A stretch of DNA of 64,000 nucleotides from positions 38,444,001 to 38,508,000 of the forward strand of contig NC_133158.1 in NCBI RefSeq assembly GCF_040802235.1, in the 5' to 3' direction. Source of the DNA: Manis javanica (lineage: Eukaryota; Chordata; Mammalia; Pholidota; Manidae). The notes below the pieces were generated by a model. That model was not told where the DNA came from. It made no database searches and saw only the letters and a program-made list of their open reading frames with translations. A program made the translations under genes and the position numbers. Below are positions 46,690-56,154 of this stretch, piece by piece (the first letter of the stretch is position 1; the number at the start of each line of letters is the position of its first letter).

Positions 46690-47415
46690 TCTCCCTCCAT
46701 GGCTTTCTTTGGACATGTTGCTTCTTTGCCTCTGGCGGCAGCAGCCCAGGCAATGAGGGTGACTCCTGGGCTCCAGGGGAACCGCAGGCCCTCCCACCTG
46801 ACCCCTCAGCTCCAGGTGGAGGAAGCCCTTGGCCTTCCACAAGCATCCAGAGGTCCATCTCCAAGTAAAATATTTTTTCCATGCAGGAGCTTCTTTTACG
46901 TCAGTTGGTATTTTGGTCAGGAATTACAGAATGTACTTCACAACAAGTTCAAAACACACTGCTTTTTAAAACCAGGCCTTTTCCAACAAGATCAACAACA
47001 AATGTGTTACTTTTCTCACACCTGGGACATGTAGGAAAATGTGTGCTCAGGGACATGGCTGAGTGCCTGCCTGGGGAAGGTGCCAGGCTGGATGAATGCT
47101 ACAGGGCAGGGGCTCAGCTGGTTCTGTTTGCTGGGCTCTGAATAGTGGCATGGGAGTCTCAGTCCTCAGTGTGCAAGCCGGGGAGCTGACAGCCTTCCCC
47201 TGCAGGACAGGCCTCTGCTGTATGAGCTGCGTGGGTCCATGGAATGAGCGCCCTGCTGGCTTTTGCTTCCAGCCACTCCTGTCTGCCTGGACACCAGCAG
47301 AAAGGTGCCACTTTCTCCTGTTTAAGAAGAGGAGCTGTGGCTTCCAATGATTAAAGTAATTCGTTCTGGGCCTCATCACACATTCAAGCACAGCGTCTGG
47401 ATTTGAACCGAGTTT
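46690..47415. other. Intergenic, no firm feature
   Basis: Unique sequence without a supported gene. Confidence 0.45.
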
Positions 47416-47419
47416 GAAT

Positions 47420-47765
47420 CAGTGATTCTCAAATATTTTGGCCTCAGGATCCCTTTGCACAATTAATTAATTAAACATGATGGAGGACCCGGAAGAGTTT
47501 TTTTAAGAAGCTGAGTTATACATGTCATTATTTAACATATTTGAAATTAGAACCGGGACTTTGAAAGCACAGAGTACACTGCATGCGTGCCCTCTGCCTA
47601 GGAGCTGTTACTGTCACAGGTCACGCCTGGCCATGTTGCTGCCCTTACAAGAGTGTGGGAAAAAAACATCTCAGTGCAACTGTGAGCATGGTTTTCACCT
47701 GGAAGACCCACCTGAAGAGGCCTGGGGCCCCCAGACTCTCTGGACCACACTTTGAGAACCCTTAG
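47420..47765. mobile_element. hAT (Charlie-like) DNA transposon remnant
   Basis: Terminal inverted repeats of hAT type are visible: cagtgattctcaaatatttt at the left, and at the right accacactttgagaaccctt then ag. The left subterminal part (cctcaggatccctttgcaca) and the right one agree with a common Charlie-like element that has lost its middle. An 8-bp target duplication is no longer recognisable. Confidence 0.7.
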
Positions 47766-47769
47766 TCTA

Positions 47770-48980
47770 AACTGCTAAGAAAGGGTTCCTTTTCTGGGGT
47801 CCCAGTCTCTGCGTTGGGAGGATGGGTCCGCATGAGCATGTCATGATGAGGAAGTGGGGAGGAGGCTGAAGACGGTGGTGGGGACCAGAGGGGCTGACAT
47901 ACCTTTGCTGAGTGACTCCCATCACTGCCTCCAGCAGCCCCACGGTGGAGCCACCAGGGCCACTGTAGCCCACTGAGGCTGAGTGAAATGAAGCAGCTTG
48001 TTCACAGTGGCATGCAAGCAACTGGGCTGAGGGACCTGCGGGAATGACTTCGACAGCCTGCCCCAGCCTTGCTTGCCCTGAGACACCCTCACCTGGGACT
48101 TGGGCCTGATGCTAGGTTGCCTGAGCAGAACTGTAGGACCTGGCCCATTCTAGCACCTTCCTCCACCAATTGTGGAAGCTCTACACACCTACTCTGTGCT
48201 ATGAAGGATACAGTTACAGAACCCCTTTACTGTAGTGCCATGTGGGGACATCACTCTCTGGTTTTGACGGTGGCCTCAGTAATCACACATTGCCCCCCCA
48301 CTCATACAGCCTTTTCGTGATGGTCCCTCTGCCAGCTGCCTACCAGCCCCTTCCTCAGCTCCCCCAGTGGGGGGACTAGTCCTGTAGTGTCCTCGGGGAC
48401 ACACAGCGAAGCCCGTGCCCCCTCCAGCCCTTGCCCTGGCCAGGACCAGCAGGACTTGGATTAAGTCATCTCCTCCATGTTGTCTCTCCTCTGGCACCAC
48501 TTGTCCCAGGCCTGCTGGTTGACTCCCCAGACAGAGTCTTCCTCCACCCTACCTGCCTCCCTGCCCACCAGGAGCCATGTCAGACTGTGCTCCCGTCCCT
48601 CCCGTTCTCAGGCCACTCCCTCAGGTGGGGAAGCTTTATCGTCCACAGCTCAGAGTGCTCTGACAGTTGGGGCCCAGCCCTGCCCCTGGCTCCCACTGCA
48701 CACCAGCCCAGCACCAGTGGGACTGGGACCCTTGTCCATGGGCAAGGCACAGCCCAGCTGTGGAGCCAGGATGCCCCCAAGAGGAAATGCGACAGCACAC
48801 ACAGGGCTGAGAGAAGGGGCAGGGGCACCCCAGGGCCTTGGAGGAGGGCCGGACTCAGCTGTGGGAGCCGTGTGTGTCCTGCCAGCAAAGGCACTCTGTG
48901 ACTGGGTGGGCTCCTTGGCTAAGGCGATTGCTCCTGTTATAGGGGGGGCAGAGGTACCCGTGTGGAAAATGAATGGCACA
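47770..48980. other. Intergenic GC-rich unique sequence
   Basis: No supported gene. Frames of up to 180 codons are open on both strands, as is usual for GC-rich DNA, and lack domain or splice evidence. Confidence 0.45.
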
Positions 48981-48984
48981 CACA

Positions 48985-49035
48985 CCGCTTCCCCATTGGA
49001 AAAATGGGAGCCACAATAAAACTTAGCTCACAGGG
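48985..49035 (+). repeat. MIR fragment
   Basis: The segment cttccccattggaaaaatgg followed by a gagccacaataaaactt stretch fits the sense MIR core. It abuts the CpG island. Confidence 0.45.
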
Positions 49036-49084
49036 GACCTTCCACGGAGGCTGCATGAACTTCTGTGGCTCAGAGGCCCCCTGG

Positions 49085-49480
49085 CTGCCTCCAAGCCTCC
49101 GTGGCCCCTCTGGGGTGAACCACGTGCCGCCCTGGCCGCAGCCATAAAGGCCCCGGTGAGGGAGCGGCTGCGGCACAGGCTGCTCCGCGGGCCGCTCACG
49201 TGCTCCGCGTCTCGCCGCCGGTGCCTCCAGTCGCAGGGAACTCACGGCCGTCCGTCCTGGAGGAGCCTGTCTTTCTCTGTCCTTGTGAGCCCAGCTCCGG
49301 GCTTGGTCCTCCCTCCCCCGCTCTCGGGAATGTCATGAATGGAATGTGCGGATTCCAGCCTGTGCGCGCCCGGGAATGCGGTCACCGCGACCTCCCCGGC
49401 CTGCCACCGCGCAGCTGCCCCCACGGGGACCGAGACCCACCGGGGCCCCACGGCCCGCCTGCCGCCCGCAGGTGGGGAGG
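49085..49480. promoter_or_regulatory. CpG island (orphan)
   Basis: About 39 CpG dinucleotides in roughly 390 bp by hand count, with GC near 70 percent and an observed/expected CpG ratio of about 0.8. This is far above anything else in the window outside gene sequence. It carries two CACGTG E-boxes (49121-49126, 49197-49202), a TATA-like CATAAAGG (49143-49150) and three GGAATG TEAD-type motifs (49327, 49341, 49373). It is not a recognised repeat. It lies about 41 kb past the KLF15 end and has no known gene start beside it, so it could be the promoter of an unannotated non-coding RNA or an enhancer-associated island. Confidence 0.7.
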
Positions 49481-49554
49481 CAGATGGCTGGCCCGGGACA
49501 GGGGAGGGAGAGGCCAGGGGCACACTCCTCCCTCCCCCCACTACACCCCAGCAA

Positions 49555-49625
49555 AGGGAACGTGCGCACACACAAAGGAGGGCACACACACACACACCCG
49601 TGTGTGCACGCGTGCTCAGTAGTAT
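49555..49625. repeat. CA-rich tract beside the CpG island
   Basis: Impure (CA)n with a GTGTGTGCACGCGTGC segment. Short and alternating, so prone to Z-DNA. Confidence 0.75.
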
Positions 49626-49629
49626 CCGC

Positions 49630-50100
49630 AGGCAGCAGGCTGCACACACACATCCAAGGGGAGAAGGAGGGAGAGTCCAGGGGCCCAGCCCCCAAGGTGG
49701 GGAGGGCATTGGTTCCTCTCCCGGCCCAGGCCTCACCCTGCTTGGTCTGGCTTCTCACAGGCTCTCTGGAAAGAGCTGCACAAGGGGGTGCTGGGAATGC
49801 GGGAGGGGCCTCCTTTCTCAGGGGCTTGTGTTTGTGCCTTTGTGCTTGTGTTAAACTGACGGGTGAGAACTTAAGCGTGGAAGCTGTTGCCTGGAGACTG
49901 GAGGGCCAGCAGGGGCCCCTAAGTCTGGCCCGCAGCCCTGCCCACCCCAGCTCCTGGCTGCGATGACTGCCAGTCGGCCCTTATGTCTATACCAGTTCCA
50001 GCACCTCTGTGGGCACACTCCTGCTGGACATGGTGTTCTCCCACGGGGCATGAGGTAAACAAGCCTCCTGGCCCCATGGGAACCGGGCATCCTGCCAGAC
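49630..50100. other. Intergenic, no firm feature
   Basis: GC-rich unique sequence. No gene is supported. Confidence 0.45.
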
Positions 50101-50104
50101 CTTA

Positions 50105-50240
50105 CATTCATTCATCCATCCAGCCATTCATTCATTCATCCATTCAGGAATTATTTGCCAAGTGCCTATGACATGCCAGGCACCACAGGGACACAAGTCA
50201 ATCAGGACACCCCACCCCTGGCCCCCGCCCTCTGCAGATT
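50105..50240 (-). repeat. L2 LINE 3' end
   Basis: A cattcattcattcatccatt segment, then a ggaattatttgccaagtgcc segment, then tatgacatgccaggcaccac. This is the reverse complement of the L2 3' terminus including its short 3' tandem repeats. Confidence 0.8.
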
Positions 50241-50732
50241 TCCAGCTCGCACATACGCTGTGTTTGGCCTTGCTCTGATTTAAAAACTTGATTTCCTATA
50301 AAAATCCAGACTTCTGTCTTTTTTGGGAAAATAGGACAATGTGATGTTAGGCCTGCCCAGCTGCTCCCTTGGAGGGACCTGCCACTCTCTCTTCCTTCTG
50401 GGGTGCAGTGCCAGGAGGCTTTTGTGTTGGGCCCACAGGGTGTGGTGGAGGTTCCACCTGGTTGCCCCCTGGGGCCGGCCCGGGCAGACACAGACCTGGA
50501 GGTGTGGCTGTAGGGACTGGATGAAGTCCCCTAACTCAGAACTCTGGGCCTATGTGTGAAGGAGGCAAAGTATGCAGGTGCCTGGGGAGAAGCCCTACTG
50601 GAATCGTTCTTAGTAAGTGAACATGGCTTGAAATCTCTTGGATACCGACTTCAAGTGAAGCCAGTGCCCAGGTTTGTTTTTGTTCATAATGTCCACCGAA
50701 GAGGAGACTGCACACTGCCTGACAGGCTTCAA

Positions 50733-50734
<2 letters not shown>

Positions 50735-50810
<76 letters not shown>
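50735..50810 (+). repeat. (GT)38 microsatellite
   Basis: Seventy-six uninterrupted bases of GT, the longest pure dinucleotide array in the window. Such purity implies high length polymorphism. The minus-strand frame reading Thr-His repeats here is an artefact. Confidence 0.98.
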
Positions 50811-50811
<1 letters not shown>

Positions 50812-50814
50812 TGC

Positions 50815-52485
50815 GTGCTGGTGGGTTCCATTCCCAGAGAGCTCAAACAGGACAGAATTCCCAAACCACTTCCCCATTCTTAGATACAATCTCTGAGGGC
50901 ACATTCCAGCATTTTTGGCTTGCATCTCCATGTCGTCCTTTGCTTTCATAAGTGGACATCCCATTGCAGGCTGAGGTCCAGAGCCCAGCGAGGGACCGAG
51001 ACACTTCCTCCAGCCCCTGAGACATTTCCAGCTACAGGAGAGCTGGGCTGCTTGCCACCAGTATCTGACTTCCATCCTCTGCTTGCTGCCTTTTATTTCC
51101 TTCAATAATGAGAACAAAGTATAACAAGACCTTTAACTAACTGCACAGCTGTAGGGCCAACAGACAAGGAGATACTGCTGGCTGTGTCACCACATAGTGG
51201 CCGACTCATGCCCCTGCTATGCAGCCACTGCAGACCCCATCCTGGGACCCTGCTTTCCCAGGAAGTCTGCCGTTTTCCTTCAACACCTGGGGTCTGACTT
51301 CTCTCACCCTGGATGACAGGGAAGTGTGGTGTGTCCTGACTGTCCAGTGCTCTGTGAATCCCTGTTCCTCCCCTCATCTGGTGAAGGTGACCTTATTGCT
51401 GTCCTCTTCCCTAAGATGCTGGGCAGGAGGGTTTCCACAGATCCCTTCTCAAGTTACTCAAGAAGCAGCAGAAAGTCCTGGATATGCCCAATCATGTGTG
51501 TGCTGGCCTGGCCTCTGAACTGAGGTCAGTCCACTCTCCATTGTGCAATGGGATGTAAGGGCCACTGGGAGGAGGAGGCATGCACAGGGCCTTTGTATCA
51601 TCCTCACTTGGAACTTGGTCAAAATACATTATTGGAATGGAAAGGAACAGGCAGAAGAACAGGTGCTCACCGTGTAGGCAATGCATGCTCTGAGAGCCCA
51701 GGACAGAACGGTGGTGAGGAAGGGGTCAGACACCTACTAAGTGCTGAAGCACCTACTAAGTGGGTTAACTTGTCAACAGCCCCAGGGACACCAGCACGGA
51801 AACCTGGTCCCTCCACTCCCCTAGCAGGCCTCTGGTCCCAGGGGACCTCTGTGCCCCTCCCTGAGAGGCTGACTGTAGTGTATAAAAATAGGTATGGCTC
51901 ACACGAGGTCCTGAAATCCACTGCTGAGCTAGATAAACAAAACCAGATCCAGAGGCAGAGGAACACCCAGCTGTGCTGACCTAGGTGGGCCGCTGGCTCT
52001 CGAGTGTGGTGACTTATTAAGGTGTTTTCTGAGGGACGTCAGAGCAGTCTCGTGTTTGATCTCTGCCCTGATCTTAGAACATGACTCTGGGGGCAGAGGT
52101 TTCGGCCAAATGAGGATCCTGCATTCGTCTGCTGCACTCCGCTGCCCCCTTCTGGTCAGGCTGTGTGGCCATCACACCCTAGCAAGGGTCAGCAGGGGCC
52201 AGGAGCTGTCAGGCACCCGGCTCCCCAGGCTGCCCTGGGAATGGGCTGAGAACGGTCTCACAGCAAAGCTCTTCACCCCTTGGGGGATGACACTGGGATA
52301 TGCCACTTACAGAGCCATCTGTAATTTCAACAGGATGCTTTCCAGGGGCCCTGCAGATGCTTACTGTACATCCCTGGGCTGCAAATGAGGCGGGAGGGAC
52401 CCACCACGGTCCAGCCCAACGTTGCGCCTGCGAGCACAGGCCTGCACACAGCCCCTTCCCTCTCTTCCTTGGTTTCCTTCTTTCT
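50815..52485. other. Intergenic, mostly unique
   Basis: No gene is supported. It contains a 13-bp direct repeat (CACCTACTAAGTG at 51731-51743 and 51750-51762) in a MIR-like stretch, and a CTCF-like site at 52142-52155. Confidence 0.45.
52142..52155 (-). promoter_or_regulatory. CTCF-like motif
   Basis: On the minus strand CCAGAAGGGGGCAG matches the CTCF core CCASYAGRKGGCRS at all but one position (A in place of pyrimidine). Flanks are single-copy. CTCF binds such cores and can anchor chromatin loops. Occupancy is unknown. Confidence 0.45.
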
Positions 52486-52489
52486 CCTT

Positions 52490-52640
52490 CATGAGAGTTA
52501 AAAGATCTGGGTACTGTTTCCTACTTCGTCACACGCTGTGAGACTTCAGCCCAGTGGCGTCCCTCCCAGGGCCTCAGTTTCTTTGTCCATAAAATGGAGC
52601 TCTTGGACTGGGAGGCCTTAATGTTTCTCCAGATCTGAAA
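52490..52640 (+). repeat. MIR SINE
   Basis: Sense MIR: a cacgctgtgagacttcagcc segment, then gggcctcagtttctttgtcc, then ataaaatggagctcttgg. Confidence 0.8.
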
Positions 52641-52759
52641 ACATCGCCTCAGAAGCTGGGATGCAGAAGAAATGAAAACCCAGCCCCCAAGAGAAGATGT
52701 ACTAATGGGGGCCTTTTCCCTGGTGTGGAGGCTGAGGTAAGATAATTGGGGGTCAGGGG

Positions 52760-53140
52760 TGCACCAGGTCTTTTTATACTTCAAAATGTAGATATATTTC
52801 TAGATTTTTCTGGTTTATCAAAGTAATATGAACATGTGAAACTACCCTCAACTTCCATAGTCATCAAGAAAATAAATAAAAACATAAATTACCTGATGTC
52901 ATTTACCACTCATCTGTCTGGCAAAATGGCAAAAATCTGTGAATGACCAGAATTGTTGAGGGTGCAGGGAAAGAGGCAATTAGACCCCAAGGCCCCAGTC
53001 TTGAGCCATTGCGCTTGTATGAAGGACTGTCCTATGGAAGGACCTGCACACAGGATGTGCATGGCCCAAAATGATGACTGGCATTCTTTGTAAGAGCAGA
53101 AATGGAAAGGGAGGTGAGTTTCTGTCCAGAAAGAGAGAGG
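52760..53140 (+). mobile_element. Possible old L1M/HAL1 fragment
   Basis: A ctggcaaaatggcaaaaatc segment, then a ccagaattgttgagggtgc stretch, resembles the ORF2 end of old L1-related elements. The match is weak. Confidence 0.4.
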
Positions 53141-53461
53141 AGTGGGCTGGTGTTGCCCATGTGGACAGGTGAGTTGGGTGGTGGGCTCGTACATACATGT
53201 GGTGAACCTCCTAAATGCACATGAGCACGGAGAAAGTGGTTTAAATAACTCGTGCCAGGCTGCGTGTTGTGTCCTCCGGGAGAGGGCCGTGATGAAACTG
53301 TCTGTCAGATCTCACTCTACGAACTGCTGCGCTGTTTGGGTCGGTTAGACTGAGTGCGGATTCACAGAGGATTTCTAACATAAGGTCCCCACTGGGAGAG
53401 GCCTGGGGGATGTCAGCTCACTGTGGGGTACAGAGCGCCAGTGTGTATCAGGCCTGCAGTC

Positions 53462-53605
53462 AAATACTACCTATGACCAACTGCTACGGACCAAGGATGT
53501 TCAGCTCTCCTGGGCCTCAGTCCCTGATCTGAAATGGGGCACATGGCACCAGCCTTGTGGGGCTGCTGTGAAGCTGTGTCTGTGAAGGGTCCCAGAGTGC
53601 CCTGC
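53462..53605 (+). repeat. MIR SINE
   Basis: Sense MIR in diverged form: a cctgggcctcagtccctgat segment, ctgaaatggggcacatggca, then a tgtggggctgctgtgaag stretch. Confidence 0.65.
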
Positions 53606-53609
53606 GGAT

Positions 53610-54685
53610 GGGCCTGGCCCTGGGGTCGTGCCTGAAGTCCGCACTCACACACCATGTGGTGTGACATTCACTCCCTGTCGCGGATCTTCCTCCGCTGACC
53701 CCAGGCCCATGGGGTAGAGCCCATAGCTCATGAGTTCAGGTCTAGCCTGACAACTGACCACGTGGAGGCTCAGGCCAGCAAGTCCCCTATCTGTCCCCTC
53801 CTTGCCACTGCCCATCCAGGGACAGGTGGTAAGGCTGAAGGAGGGAGCTGTCAAAGTGGGTGGTGCCAGAGAAGGCAACTACCTGCCACAGAGACCTACC
53901 AGAGCCCCACAGAACCTGTCTTCCTCAGCAGGGTCCCCACAGCAGGGGCACAGGACCTGGATTCATCGGCCTGGGCCTCGAAGGCATCAGAACTCCTGTG
54001 CTCCGGGCGCCATCCTTACTCCCTCTCGTCCAGTCCAGACCCTGCTGTGTCCCTGGTGCAGTGGCTCCTCCCGTGTTCTGGGCCTGCCGCGGTCTGCAGC
54101 CACCACTGTTTCCACGCTGCACTCAGTCTGCCCCCTGAGAGCTGCAAAGTCAAACACGTACTGGGACCAGGAGGGCCCATAAACAAGTGAAGCGTAAGCA
54201 TAAAATCTTCCTCATGAGGATGATGCTGGTGCTGCTGGAGCCCTGGCCACTGTGTCGGGGAGCCTGGAGGGGGTGCCGGGTCGACAGAGGCAGCCTCAGC
54301 TCAGCCCTGCCAGTTGTGGCCATAGGACAGTGAGAGCCGTGGGCCCCTCTGAGCGGCAGCCTTCCAGCGTGCCATCCCCCTCTGGCATGAGCACCACCTG
54401 CCCAGACCTCAGGCCTTCTGAGCAGTGTGTAACTGTCACTGTTCATTTTCACCGTCATTCTGCTGATGTACAGTTGAAGTCTGTGTGGGCCAAGGTGCTA
54501 ACCTCCAAGTCTTGGGCTCTTTGCACCCCACCAGGCTGCCTTCGCCTCTGTAATAAACAGTTGCAGTAATGGCTCCAATCTGTTCTCCCGTTGAGGTATG
54601 TCTGTTGTCCAGCCCCTTGCGCTGATGCACCTAGCCACGCCACAGCGGCAGTGTGAGACAAGCAATCAGAGGCTTGGAAAGTGCC
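53610..54685. other. Intergenic GC-rich unique sequence
   Basis: No gene is supported. A canonical AATAAA at about 54551 has no transcript context. Confidence 0.45.
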
Positions 54686-54689
54686 CATG

Positions 54690-54970
54690 CCTTGGTGCTC
54701 TTCTTGGGAAGGGAAGGCCTTCACATAAATGTGTCTGGCTGGCCTGCAGGAGCACAGGAGAAATGGCCTTGTTATCCCAGCTATTTCCCCAGCGATGACC
54801 CGCCAAGCCCAGAAGCAGAGCCCCTGCTGACCTACCGCTGACTACAGGTGCACGGCAAAGCTGGGTAAGGCCTGAAGAACTGCCCAGCTGAGCCACATCC
54901 AGCTGCCTGCGAGCAAATAGACCACTAAGGTTTGGGTGGTTTGTTATACAGCAACAGACAACGACACTAA
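54690..54970 (+). mobile_element. MLT1-type LTR, 3' part
   Basis: A gaagaactgcccagctgagc segment, a cgagcaaatagaccactaag segment, and tttgggtggtttgttataca followed by gcaacagacaacgacac match the 3' end of an MLT1 LTR in sense orientation. Confidence 0.75.
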
Positions 54971-54974
54971 CCCT

Positions 54975-55485
54975 CCCATGTGATCTGTTTCTGTAAAGAA
55001 AAAGAAAGAATAGGCACAATGTAAACAAGTGAAAGTCTGTGATGTTCCTTCTCAAGGTAATCTACCAACAGATGATCATTGCAAATGTTCAGATAAATCT
55101 TTCAAAATCTCTTCAGGAATTTTCTGGTCAGCATTGATAAAATAATCTGTCACCTGTGCCCTCTCCATCCCTCAAGAAAATCCGTCTAATAAGACCATTT
55201 CAATGAAGGTGACCTCACCGGAAAGAATCCTTTTTTCTGGTGATGACTTCCTTGTCCTGTCTTCATAAACCTCTCCTTTTCTATAGGACCACCTGTCTGC
55301 TCTTTAGAGGGGACGCTGCTTGACTCATTAAGCATTTAATAAAGCCAATCAGATCTTCAAATTCTCTTGGTTGAATTTTCTTTTTTAACAATGATTTGCA
55401 GATTATTCTCTGGAGGTACAGACTGAACTATTCCTGAGTGAACCATCACGGTGCCTGCAGTTTACAAATGGCAGAGCTTAGGTCA
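54975..55485. other. Intergenic; possible LTR 3' part
   Basis: An ataaagccaatcagatcttc segment at about 55339 and a tggttgaattttctttttta stretch look like a poly(A)-signal region of an old LTR, but the family was not recognised. No gene is supported. Confidence 0.35.
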
Positions 55486-55489
55486 ACAG

Positions 55490-55630
55490 AGGACAAATAC
55501 AGCCACATTTTAATAGTTTTCTCCGGCTGGAGGCTATATACATATACAGGTGATTAATGTAGTGTTCTTTCAACTTGTCTGTATGTTTGAAATTTTTCGT
55601 AATAAAAAGTTGGAAAAATAAATAAAAAAT
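55490..55630 (+). mobile_element. L1M 3' end
   Basis: A gtctgtatgtttgaaatttt segment followed by tcgtaataaaaagttggaaa and an A-rich tail is the 3' terminus of a middle-aged L1M. Confidence 0.7.
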
Positions 55631-55634
55631 GTAA

Positions 55635-56154
55635 ATATCCTATCCATACTGTTATGCAACTTGATTTTTTAAAAACTTGTCAGTGTATCACGTAGCTGTG
55701 TCCTCATCCCCCTTATTCCATTGTATAAACATCAACAGAGGGTTTGAACTTCAAAATCCCGAATGGCGGGTTCTAACTGCTTCTATGCCAAAAACGGTCC
55801 TGCCCCAAAGTGCAGGAAAAGGGGAGGTCCTCAGGCGCTCTCCAAGGTGCATTGCTCTTTCACCCGGTTGCCTTAGAAAGACCAAAAGGGAGGAAAACAG
55901 GAGGGGAAGACAAAAGACCCCAATAACGGTACAAGTCTGAGGTCCTTGTGGGGCTTGTCCACAGCTAATGAATAAGGGATGAGTCTGAGTTGAGGTGCTC
56001 TTTAAAGAGCCTGCCTACCTTCAAGGCAAGGTGGTGGGGGCAGGGCAGTTTGCATGAGGCTGAGTGGAAGCCAAGCTGTCAGACCTAATCTGTGCTGGCT
56101 CAACTCTGCCCTCTAGTCCCCTGGCTTGAAAATTAGTTTCATTTCCATTTGCAA
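55635..56154. other. Intergenic, no firm feature
   Basis: Unique sequence leading up to the target duplication of the next L1. No gene is supported. Confidence 0.45.

Noticed and set aside
49905-49920. CCAGCAGGGGCCC as a CTCF core
   Set aside because: Two mismatches in the most conserved positions make it weaker than the reported sites.
49346-49966. 206-codon plus-strand frame overlapping the CpG island
   Set aside because: Arg/Pro/Gly-rich as expected from CpG-island DNA, running into a CA microsatellite; frames are open on both strands.
50536-51117. 193-codon minus-strand frame with a Thr-His run
   Set aside because: The run is the (GT)38 microsatellite read in frame. There is no domain on either side.
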